A stretch of DNA of 5,731 bases from Methanobacteriota archaeon (GTDB lineage Archaea > Altiarchaeota > Altiarchaeia > IMC4 > QMZM01), in the NCBI GenBank assembly GCA_903930485.1, contig CAIYYO010000229.1, positions 1 through 5,731 on the forward strand, given 5' to 3'. Both the position numbers and the translations under genes were made by a program. Shown here one piece after another: positions 1 through 5,731 of the stretch. The notes under the pieces are model-generated. The model was not told the origin of the DNA, did not search any database, and saw nothing but the letters and a program-made list of their open reading frames with translations. Every line of letters starts with the position of its first letter. The stretch's first letter is position 1.

Positions 1-975
1 AGGAAATACAAAGTGCTTCTGATAACCAACGGAAAGGAGAAGGAAAGCTCGGACCAGTACCTGATATACGCGCTGCAATCCTCCAAAGACATAACCCTCG
101 ATTATGCGATCCCGCCTGTGATACCGAGGTTCGATCAGGGATACGACGTCGTGATCATGGGCGAGGTGAAGAAGGACCTGCTGCTCCCCGGGACTTTCAG
201 AGACCTTAAATTGTACGTGCAGAATGGCGGGCACCTGATATTCCTAGGCTCGTCCGAGCTTTCGGACATCAGGAACGACGATTTTGACTCGCTTATCCCG
301 GTTCACCCGGATAGGCTAAAGACCAATACTTCAGAATCCGTCATCGACATCAAAAACAATCAAATATTTTTGGACGTCGTTTCCAAGGACTCAGTCAATT
401 GGCCAAACCTGGTTGTGACCCAGTACGTAAAAACATCTTACGTGAGCGGGAGCGAAGTTTTGGCGAATATTTCAGGTTCAAACTCGCCAGCAATATCCGA
501 CTGGAGCATCGGCAAAGGCAGCGTCTTCTACGTCGGGATCAATTCGAATCCGGCCTGGACGAATTTATACTACAGCAGCTCTTTCCCTGTCTTCTGGATA
601 CAACTCATAAAGTATGTGAATGCAGAAGATTCGACCCTCGGGAATTACAGGACCGGCGACTATCTAACGGCAAACGCCTCCATCAAGACTCCCAGCGGCA
701 GGACACTGACGGCGGCCAATCTCGTCCTGGACGAGCAGGGCTTCTACGACCTTGAGCGCCCCGACAGGACGGAGAAGATCAGCGCAAGCCTTATCTCGGA
801 CATGGAATCCAATATAAAGAGCCAGTCGCTTGCCGAGTCTTTCGCGGACAAGGATTTTACGGTCGAGAAGAAGGTAGTCGACGTTCGCCAGGACCTGTTC
901 AGGTACCTTCTGTACGGCGCAGTCGTTCTTTTCCTTGCCGAGGTTTTCCTTTACAAAAGGAGGGGCGCTATATGA
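1..975 (+). CDS. Membrane-anchored GATase-like protein, C-terminal part (BatA/VWA-associated family), 5' partial
   Basis: The frame is open from base 1 to a TGA at 973-975, giving 324 visible residues. The visible part starts inside a Rossmann-like fold typical of class I glutamine-amidotransferase-like domains: strand KVLLITN (residues 4-10), strand YDVVIMG (48-54), and a helix plus strand ending LIFLGSS (about 69-85). FDSLIPV follows (95-101), then GKGSVFYVGI (171-180) and a Trp/Tyr-rich helix to about residue 206. I see no GxCxG nucleophile elbow, so enzyme activity is unlikely. A linker-like region follows, then one hydrophobic segment (about 299-317) and a short Lys/Arg-rich tail, which suggests a C-terminal anchor with the bulk outside the cell. 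A GTG at 13 preceded by AGGAA could be a start. I reject it because the frame is open upstream with a sensible RKYK lead-in to the first strand, and relatives carry N-terminal membrane segments and often a VWA domain, which would lie outside this window. The gene overlaps the next one by four bases, so the two products probably work together. Family assignment is from recognised sequence features; the function is unknown. Confidence 0.72.
   Translation, partial: RKYKVLLITNGKEKESSDQYLIYALQSSKDITLDYAIPPVIPRFDQGYDVVIMGEVKKDLLLPGTFRDLKLYVQNGGHLIFLGSSELSDIRNDDFDSLIPVHPDRLKTNTSESVIDIKNNQIFLDVVSKDSVNWPNLVVTQYVKTSYVSGSEVLANISGSNSPAISDWSIGKGSVFYVGINSNPAWTNLYYSSSFPVFWIQLIKYVNAEDSTLGNYRTGDYLTANASIKTPSGRTLTAANLVLDEQGFYDLERPDRTEKISASLISDMESNIKSQSLAESFADKDFTVEKKVVDVRQDLFRYLLYGAVVLFLAEVFLYKRRGAI
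959..965 (+). promoter_or_regulatory. Strong Shine-Dalgarno site for the 840-aa VWA/GATase-like gene
   Basis: GGAGGGG lies six bases before the ATG at 972, inside the last codons of the upstream gene. The ATG overlaps the upstream stop as ATGA (972-975). The strong site fixes the start of the downstream gene and suggests translational coupling, with ribosomes ending the first gene able to re-initiate directly on the second. Confidence 0.8.
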
Positions 976-3494
976 GCCTCGAGTTCCAGAACTACGGGAT
1001 AGAGCAGCCCTTGATGCTGCCTCTGACCGTGCCGGTGTTCCTCCTGTTGTTATTGTATCTCAGGCGGCCGAGGATGACGGGCAGGAGATGGCTTCTGCTC
1101 TTTTCAAGGACCCTGTGCGTGTTTTTGATCGCCTTCGCCCTGGCTACGCCGTACATGTTCGAGACCAAGGAGAAATACCAGGACACTGCTGCTGTGACCA
1201 TACTTTCAGACAGGTCGGGCAGCATGGACTTGTTCGGGAGGGACGACGCCCAGACCGCGGAGAACATCTACCAGGCTATCAGGAAGCAGGTGAAGAACAA
1301 CACGGGCTTCGACTCCACGAGCCTGAAGGAATACTCCAAGGATTCTAACCAGACGGTGACCGGGGACGTCTTATACCAGAACTCTGTCGAATTCTCCAAG
1401 CAGTCCAACCTCGTCATCCTGTACACCGACGGCGAGACCAACTACGGCAGGAACCCGCAGGACGTCGCGGACATCCTCAGCAGGACAGGAACGAAGATAC
1501 TTACGGTGCACCCAGTCTCGCCCAAACAGGAGATATACATCGCAGGCATCACCGGGGACAAGAAGGTGCCGCTCAATTCCGAATACCCGTTCACCGTGGA
1601 CGTGGGCAAGGTCGGAGGAGACGCCGTATACGACCTCAACGTCTACGTAGACCAAAAGGAGGTGCACACAGGCGAGGTAACGCAGACTACTGATCTGACC
1701 CACGTCAACATGACCGTGAAATTCATGGACAAAGAAGGCCCCCACGTCCTGTCTGCAGTTGTCATACCGAAATCAAGCGACCACTTCGAGGTCAACAACA
1801 AATACTCGAAGATAATCGACGTAGTCGAAAAGCCGTCCATCCTCGTGATCACGAGCGAGCCTAATTCGCCTCTCACGGACATTTTGTCAAAGAACTACGA
1901 CGTCTCTACCGCGACCAGGACACCGGACGACCTAAGCTCCTACGCCACCGTCTATTTGGACAACCAGAATGCTTCGACCATCTCGGACCAGGACATAGGC
2001 GTCCTGCACAAATATGTGGAGGACGGCAACGGCCTTGTTGTCGTCGGCGGAAGCAGGTCCTACGACAGCGGAGGATACAGCGCCAGGCCGAACTTCGAAT
2101 CACTGCTGCCGGTCCGTTCCGTGAAAGAGCCCGAGAAGAAGAGGAAGGAGATAGCAGTCGTCCTTGTGATAGACGCGTCCGGAAGCATGGGCGACGACCA
2201 GAGCAAGACACAGCACGAGAAAGATACTGCGATAAGCATCATAAGACAGCTCGACCTGAAAGACCACGTCGGGGTCGTGGCATTCAACGGCGAAGCATTC
2301 GACGTCTCGGAGATGGGGGTCCTGAACGACCACATCGCGGACATAGAAGACAAGATCCCGCGGATAATATTCAGCCAGGGCACGAACGTATACAACGGCC
2401 TCGACAGGGCCGACCAGATGCTCCAAGACCAGTCGTATGCGAAATACGTCATACTGCTCTCGGACGGCGAGTCCGCCTCCTCGGACATAGAGAATTCTAT
2501 GGCAAAGATCAAGTCCATGAAAGACAACGGCATAACGACCTTTACGGTAGGGGTCGGATACGACACTGAAACAGCCTGGATGCAACAATACGCCGAACTA
2601 GGCGGCGGGGAATTCCTGGATTCAGAGCAGTTCCAGAACCTGAAGATGTATTTCCAGCAAAAAGACGACAGCAAGGACAAGGCGGAATACAAGCTTTTGA
2701 TAAAGAACAAGAACCACTTCATAACAAGCGGGCTCGCGCTCACCGACGGCGGCGTACAAACCGCATTGAAGGACTACAACGACGTCTCCGAGAAATCCGT
2801 GGCCCAGGTCCTGGTCTGGACCGAGGGAAAGAACCCCATCGTCACAGTCTGGAAGTTCGGAGTCGGCCGGGTCGTTTGCCTGACGACCGACAACGGCATA
2901 CACTGGGCCAACAACCTGTACACTACGCAGAACGGACGAATAGTCTCAGCCATCACGAACTGGGCGATAGGAGACCTGGAGAAAAAGAAGCAATTAAAGA
3001 TCGAGTCTTCCGACATCGTCGGCGGGGCAGAGGAGGACCTGACCGTTAAATCAAGCACTTCGCCGACGCTGTCGGTAACCGAAGGCCTTGAAGGGACAGG
3101 CAAGGACGTAAGCCTTAAGCAGATAGACGTAGGCATGTATGCAGGAAGGTTCACGCCCAGCGAGACCGGCATCTATTACTTGACAGCGACCGCAGGCAGC
3201 CTGACCGACAAAGACGCAGTAGCAGTCAACTACCCGGACGAATACGGAAGCCTTGGGACCAACGAACCGGCCCTCATCCGGATGGCAGCCGCCACCGGAG
3301 AAGAGATGTACAACTCCAGCCAGATATCGGAGATAGAGGACGAAGCCCTGAAATTCATGAAAGAAGGAAGCATGAAAAAGGTAATAAATAAAACGCCGCT
3401 CCAGATATACTTCGCCATAGCCGCAGTCTCCCTGTTCTTCCTGGATACCGTGATCAGGAGGATAAACGAGATAAAAAGGCTTGGCACCCGATAG
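972..3494 (+). CDS. Membrane protein with two VWA domains and a GATase-like fold (BatA-like family)
   Basis: Complete 840-residue gene from ATG at 972 to TAG at 3492-3494. Two N-terminal membrane segments (about 16-30 and 39-60) resemble the BatA N-terminal region. A first, compact VWA domain spans about 74-178, with MIDAS residues D80-x-S82-x-S84 and D153 in YTDGE; T128 or T130 may be the third-loop Thr. A beta-rich segment covers about 185-285. A GATase-like fold starts at PSILVIT (288-294) and reaches VVVGGSRSYDSGGY and FESLLPV (375-381). It is interrupted by a full VWA domain (about 394-565) with D401-x-S403-x-S405, T471 and D498, then resumes from about 571 to TNWAIGD (662-668). An Ig-like beta domain (about 674-753) and a C-terminal membrane segment (about 810-827) with a basic tail complete the protein. 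VWA domains with an intact MIDAS usually bind a protein partner through Mg2+; most of this protein should face outside. Relatives are often encoded near MoxR ATPases and DUF58 proteins, which cannot be tested here. Its partner is probably the product of the upstream overlapping gene. The precise function is not known. Confidence 0.9.
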   Translation: MSLEFQNYGIEQPLMLPLTVPVFLLLLLYLRRPRMTGRRWLLLFSRTLCVFLIAFALATPYMFETKEKYQDTAAVTILSDRSGSMDLFGRDDAQTAENIYQAIRKQVKNNTGFDSTSLKEYSKDSNQTVTGDVLYQNSVEFSKQSNLVILYTDGETNYGRNPQDVADILSRTGTKILTVHPVSPKQEIYIAGITGDKKVPLNSEYPFTVDVGKVGGDAVYDLNVYVDQKEVHTGEVTQTTDLTHVNMTVKFMDKEGPHVLSAVVIPKSSDHFEVNNKYSKIIDVVEKPSILVITSEPNSPLTDILSKNYDVSTATRTPDDLSSYATVYLDNQNASTISDQDIGVLHKYVEDGNGLVVVGGSRSYDSGGYSARPNFESLLPVRSVKEPEKKRKEIAVVLVIDASGSMGDDQSKTQHEKDTAISIIRQLDLKDHVGVVAFNGEAFDVSEMGVLNDHIADIEDKIPRIIFSQGTNVYNGLDRADQMLQDQSYAKYVILLSDGESASSDIENSMAKIKSMKDNGITTFTVGVGYDTETAWMQQYAELGGGEFLDSEQFQNLKMYFQQKDDSKDKAEYKLLIKNKNHFITSGLALTDGGVQTALKDYNDVSEKSVAQVLVWTEGKNPIVTVWKFGVGRVVCLTTDNGIHWANNLYTTQNGRIVSAITNWAIGDLEKKKQLKIESSDIVGGAEEDLTVKSSTSPTLSVTEGLEGTGKDVSLKQIDVGMYAGRFTPSETGIYYLTATAGSLTDKDAVAVNYPDEYGSLGTNEPALIRMAAATGEEMYNSSQISEIEDEALKFMKEGSMKKVINKTPLQIYFAIAAVSLFFLDTVIRRINEIKRLGTR
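3473..3477 (-). terminator. Possible oligo-T (archaeal-type) terminator for the - strand gene
   Basis: On the - strand a run of five T lies about 19 bases beyond the TGA of the surface-protein gene, within the last codons of the convergent + strand gene. Archaeal RNA polymerases often terminate at short U tracts without a hairpin, and I see no convincing stem here. It is the nearest T run after the stop, but five Ts can occur by chance, so this is only a candidate. Confidence 0.3.
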
Positions 3495-3495
3495 C

Positions 3496-5731
3496 TCAGG
3501 CGCCCCTGCTCCAGGCGGTTATCAGGGTGAGTACCTGCTGGATCGTTGCCTGGCCGTTGGCCCATTTTGTTATCAGGCCCAGGACTTCCGTTATCGTGAC
3601 CTCTCCGCATTTGGGGTAGTCGCCGACCATTGTGCACGGCCCTGTCGTGGTCGTGACCGAGGTTGTTGTGGTCGTAGTCGTTGAGGGCTGGGTCGTAGTC
3701 GTCGAACCCGTGTATCCGCCGTACACCTTGAACCTAAGGGCTCCTGACCAGTACATCTCGGCCTGGCCGGGGATCACATCGATGCCGTCGAATGCCGCAT
3801 TGCCTACGCCTTTGTCGTATTTCACTCCGGCATCGGTCGATTGTATGACAGTGCATCCGGCCTGTATCTGGTAAACGAACAGGTTCCGGTCAGTCGTCGC
3901 AGTCTCGCAATTATTCGTATAGACGACGTCTATGTTGTGCCCTATCGTGCCGAGGTCTGCGTCGTAAGAGTAATCCCTCACCGAGTCCAGGACGTTCCAC
4001 TGCGCCTTCAATTTGCCGTCGATCCAGAGCTGCATGATGGGCGCTACTCCTGCGGAGCTTTCGCCTTTAGCTCTTATCCTCAGCCCGGATACGCATGGAG
4101 CCGTCGTCGTTGTCGTTGATGTAGTTGATGTGGTCGAGGGCCTCATGGTTGTCGTAGAGCTCGTAGTCGTGGACGTAGAGCTTGTCGTTGTCGCAGGCAC
4201 CTGTTTGTCTCCGAACTTTGCTTCTTTCAATAGCTCGCAATCGAGGTTGATCGTTTGAGGGTTTTGATTGGTGGAGGCCCATCCCTCAGGGACGTTCTCC
4301 GTTATCGTGTATGTCCCGAATGGTATGCAGTATTTGAAGGCTTCGCCGTATTGGCCGGTTATGAGATTAAAACTCTGCGGCCCCTGGACTGTGAACTGTA
4401 CGCCTCCGACCCCTTCCTCGCCGGTCTCCCAGACGCCGTTGGCGTTGTGGTCGTTGTATTTGAATACTTTGAGGTTGCCGCATCCCGGGTTTGTCGTGGT
4501 CGTAGTGCTTGAGGTAGTCGTAGTGGTTGGCATCGTCGACGAGGTCGTTGTGGTCGTGGGCCTTGTCGACGTGGTCGACGTAGTGGTGCTTGTCGTCGTA
4601 GTCGTCGGACAGGTCGTCGTAGTAGGCCTTACGGTCGTGGTGGTTGTCGAAGACGTAGTCGTTGAAGTTGACGTGGTCGGACAAGTTGTCGTAGTAGGAG
4701 GCCTTGTAGTCGTGGACGTCGTCGTAGTCGATGTGGTCGACGTAGTCGTCGGACACGCTACTGCCCCAAGAGAGAACCTCAGGGAATCCGATACTTCGCC
4801 CTTGTCTACTATGCCGTCTTCGTCAAAGTCGACGATCACCCTGTAGTTTCCGCTGACGCATGTTGTGGGGTCCCATATCCTGAGGGTGAGGGGATGGTTG
4901 CAGTCCGTCGGAATGGCTGTCTTCTCGACGTTCCCGGAGACGTCCGAGGGGATTGTTGACCCGATGCCGTATGTGCCGTCCGGGACGACGTATATCAGCG
5001 GGTCCACGGTCGGTATGGGCGGAGGTGTCGGGAATTGTATGCAGGCTTTGAGATCGACCGATTCGCGCGACGCGGCGCAGCCGCATTGGAATTGTGTCTT
5101 GGTTTGCCCGTTATCGTTTTGGAGGCTTGCCTGGAGCACCGGGATGCCGTAGTACCAGTTCCCGTAATAGCAGTAGTAGTTGCCGGTCCTTGAATGGCCT
5201 GTGTCGTAGCAGAACCCGCAGTTCCCAAGGCCGGTGTCATAGCCGCACTGGCCTGTCTGGCAGCATACTCCGCCGCTGCAGACGCCGCTGTCGCATTGAG
5301 AGCTCGCAGTGCACCGATACAGGTTGGCTGTCTTCCATGTTCCGCTGCCGGTGCAGATCTGGCCATCGCTATTCTGTTTGCCGGCGGGGTAACATTGTCC
5401 TATGGATCCGATGCCTGAATAATAGCCGCACTGGCCGCTCTGGCAGCAGACTCCGCTGGTACAGTCTCCGCTGTTGCATTGAGAGCTTGCAGTGCATAGA
5501 TAGTAGTTGGCGGTCTTCCATGCCCCGCCGCTTGAACAGACCTGACCTACAGAGTTCTGTATGCCCGCATTATAACATATCCCATTGAACCCTATGCCCG
5601 AATAATACCCGCACTGGCCTGATGCGCAGCATACTCCGTGACTGCAGTAAGAGGTCGAGCATTCGCTATTATAATCGCAGAGGTTAGTTGCCGGGAAACC
5701 CATAGTTATCGATACCAGGGCATAGATCAAT
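3496..5731 (-). CDS. Modular secreted or surface protein: Cys-rich repeats, SdrD_B-like and CBM60-like domains, dockerin-like tail; 5' partial
   Basis: The frame is open from the window edge to TGA at 3498-3496. Residues below are counted from the TTG codon at 5730; that TTG is probably not the true start, because it lies in what looks like the end of a signal peptide (LIYALVSITMGFPA). Order: three 61-residue Cys-rich repeats (18-194); a region with C216, C218 and C230 and a Pro-rich hinge (234-243); a domain to about 326 with a perfect EF-hand-type calcium loop (D301, D303, D305, D309, E312); Thr/Ser linker (327-413); SdrD_B-like domain (416-509) with YNDHNANGVWETGEEG (425-440) and a calcium-loop pattern D427, N429, N431, E435, E438; linker (513-544); a CBM60/CBM36-like domain (546-671) starting LRIRAKG, with IDGK and DRNL (614-617) motifs; linker (676-697); and a dockerin-like module (699-744). 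About 41 cysteines imply a disulfide-rich extracellular protein. Linkers are probably O-glycosylated. The likely role is adhesion or polysaccharide binding at the cell surface; the ligand is unknown, and xylan or a related glycan is only suggested by the CBM resemblance. It lacks a visible C-terminal membrane segment or LPxTG signal, so attachment, if any, must be by another means. Confidence 0.85.
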   Translation of the reverse strand, partial: LIYALVSITMGFPATNLCDYNSECSTSYCSHGVCCASGQCGYYSGIGFNGICYNAGIQNSVGQVCSSGGAWKTANYYLCTASSQCNSGDCTSGVCCQSGQCGYYSGIGSIGQCYPAGKQNSDGQICTGSGTWKTANLYRCTASSQCDSGVCSGGVCCQTGQCGYDTGLGNCGFCYDTGHSRTGNYYCYYGNWYYGIPVLQASLQNDNGQTKTQFQCGCAASRESVDLKACIQFPTPPPIPTVDPLIYVVPDGTYGIGSTIPSDVSGNVEKTAIPTDCNHPLTLRIWDPTTCVSGNYRVIVDFDEDGIVDKGEVSDSLRFSLGAVACPTTTSTTSTTTTSTTTRPPTTTTCPTTSTSTTTSSTTTTTVRPTTTTCPTTTTTSTTTSTTSTRPTTTTTSSTMPTTTTTSSTTTTTNPGCGNLKVFKYNDHNANGVWETGEEGVGGVQFTVQGPQSFNLITGQYGEAFKYCIPFGTYTITENVPEGWASTNQNPQTINLDCELLKEAKFGDKQVPATTTSSTSTTTSSTTTMRPSTTSTTSTTTTTAPCVSGLRIRAKGESSAGVAPIMQLWIDGKLKAQWNVLDSVRDYSYDADLGTIGHNIDVVYTNNCETATTDRNLFVYQIQAGCTVIQSTDAGVKYDKGVGNAAFDGIDVIPGQAEMYWSGALRFKVYGGYTGSTTTTQPSTTTTTTTSVTTTTGPCTMVGDYPKCGEVTITEVLGLITKWANGQATIQQVLTLITAWSRGA
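3502..3600 (-). repeat. Two 17-residue half-repeats in the dockerin-like tail
   Basis: Residues 711-726 and 728-743 align at a 17-residue period, sharing TI, VL, LIT, W and a final G (VTITEVLGLITKWANG against ATIQQVLTLITAWSRG). This is the two-helix layout of dockerin-like modules, with both halves ending close to the stop codon. Confidence 0.75.
3640..3705 (-). repeat. Third Thr/Ser-rich linker before the dockerin-like module
   Basis: Residues 676-697 are mostly Thr with QPS and SV interruptions and separate the CBM60-like domain from the C-terminal dockerin-like module. It is the shortest of the three linkers and has no cysteine. Confidence 0.8.
4099..4194 (-). repeat. Second Thr/Ser-rich linker
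   Basis: Residues 513-544, between the SdrD_B-like and CBM60-like domains, consist of Thr and Ser with a central MRPS motif. It has the same composition as the longer linker but no cysteine until C546, at the start of the next domain. Confidence 0.8.
4492..4752 (-). repeat. Long Thr/Ser-rich linker with a 72-bp higher-order repeat
   Basis: Residues 327-413 are almost only Thr and Ser, broken by RP, MP and CP motifs. The CPTT motif recurs at C326, C350 and C374, exactly 24 residues (72 bp) apart; the Cys codons end at 4755, 4683 and 4611. At the DNA level the blocks starting with TCGGACA at 4604 and 4676 share most bases over about 25 positions. The + strand is G/T-rich and A-poor here. Such linkers are usually extended and O-glycosylated in surface proteins. 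Confidence 0.85.
5149..5679 (-). repeat. Three tandem 183-bp (61-residue) Cys-rich coding repeats
   Basis: Copies begin at codons C18 (5679), C79 (5496) and C140 (5313), exactly 61 residues apart; the third is cut short at about residue 194. Each keeps C-x5-C-x4-C-x4-CC-x4-C-x11-C-x12-C, that is eight cysteines, with shared words such as TASSQC, GVCC and GQCGY and the boundary motif WKTAN at the end of copies one and two. DNA identity is visible too: GCATTGAG occurs on the + strand at 5293 and 5476, 183 bases apart. The third copy has an additional Cys (C171) within the x11 gap. The pattern recalls small disulfide-knotted modules found in some secreted proteins, but I do not recognise a named family with certainty. 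Confidence 0.88.

Noticed and set aside
13..15. GTG with AGGAA upstream as a possible start of the first gene
   Set aside because: The frame is open to the window edge, and starting here would remove all N-terminal membrane segments expected for the family. It cannot be fully excluded.
935..1348. 137-residue + strand open frame across the junction of the two + genes
   Set aside because: It overlaps the end of the first gene and the membrane segments of the second in a different frame; its Arg/Gly/His-rich content has no hallmarks of a real protein.
2060..2743. 227-residue - strand open frame opposite the VWA domain
   Set aside because: It is a shadow of the GC-biased 840-aa gene. That gene shows clear VWA motifs on the + strand, while this frame has Ser/Phe/Cys-rich sequence without domain character.
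3565..3568. T4 run as a terminator for the + strand genes
   Set aside because: It is only four bases long, lies 70 bases past the stop inside the opposite gene, and has no stem or other support.
4367..4756. 129-residue - strand open frame rich in Asp, Tyr and His
   Set aside because: It is another frame of the same Thr-codon repeat, where ACGACT-type runs read as Asp/Tyr. It ends among unrelated residues and has no recognisable fold.
4268..4846. 192-residue + strand open frame, Val-rich and apparently membrane-like
   Set aside because: It is the reverse reading of the Thr-rich linker: ACN codons read backwards give GT-containing Val codons. The Val runs match the linker exactly, and the - strand gene explains the region.
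5149..5679. CRISPR array suggested by regularly spaced repeats
   Set aside because: The 183-bp period keeps a protein reading frame and cysteine positions, with no short identical repeats separated by unique spacers.
5728..5730. TTG as the start of the surface-protein gene
   Set aside because: It falls within the hydrophobic stretch of a probable signal peptide, leaving no basic N-region. The true start is likely just beyond the window.

Overview
The window holds three protein-coding genes and almost no non-coding DNA. Two genes on the + strand form a tightly coupled pair (1-975 and 972-3494). One long gene on the - strand (3496-5731) converges on them. The first + gene and the - gene both run off the window edges, so their N-termini are not visible. 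I found no rRNA, tRNA, CRISPR array, insertion sequence or attachment site.

The organism is probably an archaeon, possibly of a DPANN-type or other uncultured lineage. This is an inference from heavy use of AGG (Arg) and ATA (Ile) codons, from the Thr-rich multidomain surface protein with a degenerate dockerin-like tail, and from an oligo-T rather than hairpin terminator candidate. A bacterium from a candidate phylum cannot be excluded, because the + strand genes belong to a fold family common in bacteria.

+ strand pair: both proteins carry a class I glutamine-amidotransferase-like (GATase-like) fold without an obvious catalytic nucleophile, and both have a membrane segment near the C-terminus. 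The second protein (840 aa) also has two N-terminal membrane segments and two von Willebrand A (VWA) domains, the second inserted in the middle of the GATase-like fold. This matches the BatA / VWA / GATase1-like membrane proteins often encoded near MoxR-type AAA ATPases and DUF58 proteins. The pair is translationally coupled by an ATGA overlap with a strong Shine-Dalgarno sequence. Together they probably form a membrane complex with metal-dependent (MIDAS) binding faces outside the cell. The exact function is unknown.

- strand gene: a modular secreted or surface protein of more than 744 residues. From the N-terminus it has the end of a probable signal peptide, three 61-residue Cys-rich repeats, a Pro-rich hinge and a domain with a calcium-loop motif, a long Thr/Ser linker, an SdrD_B-like domain, a second Thr/Ser linker, a domain resembling the calcium-dependent xylan-binding module CBM60/CBM36, a third Thr/Ser linker, and a dockerin-like C-terminal module made of two 17-residue half-repeats. 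It looks like an adhesin or polysaccharide-binding surface protein.

The + pair and the - gene end tail to tail with a single base between their stop codons, so each transcript must run into the other gene or stop inside it.
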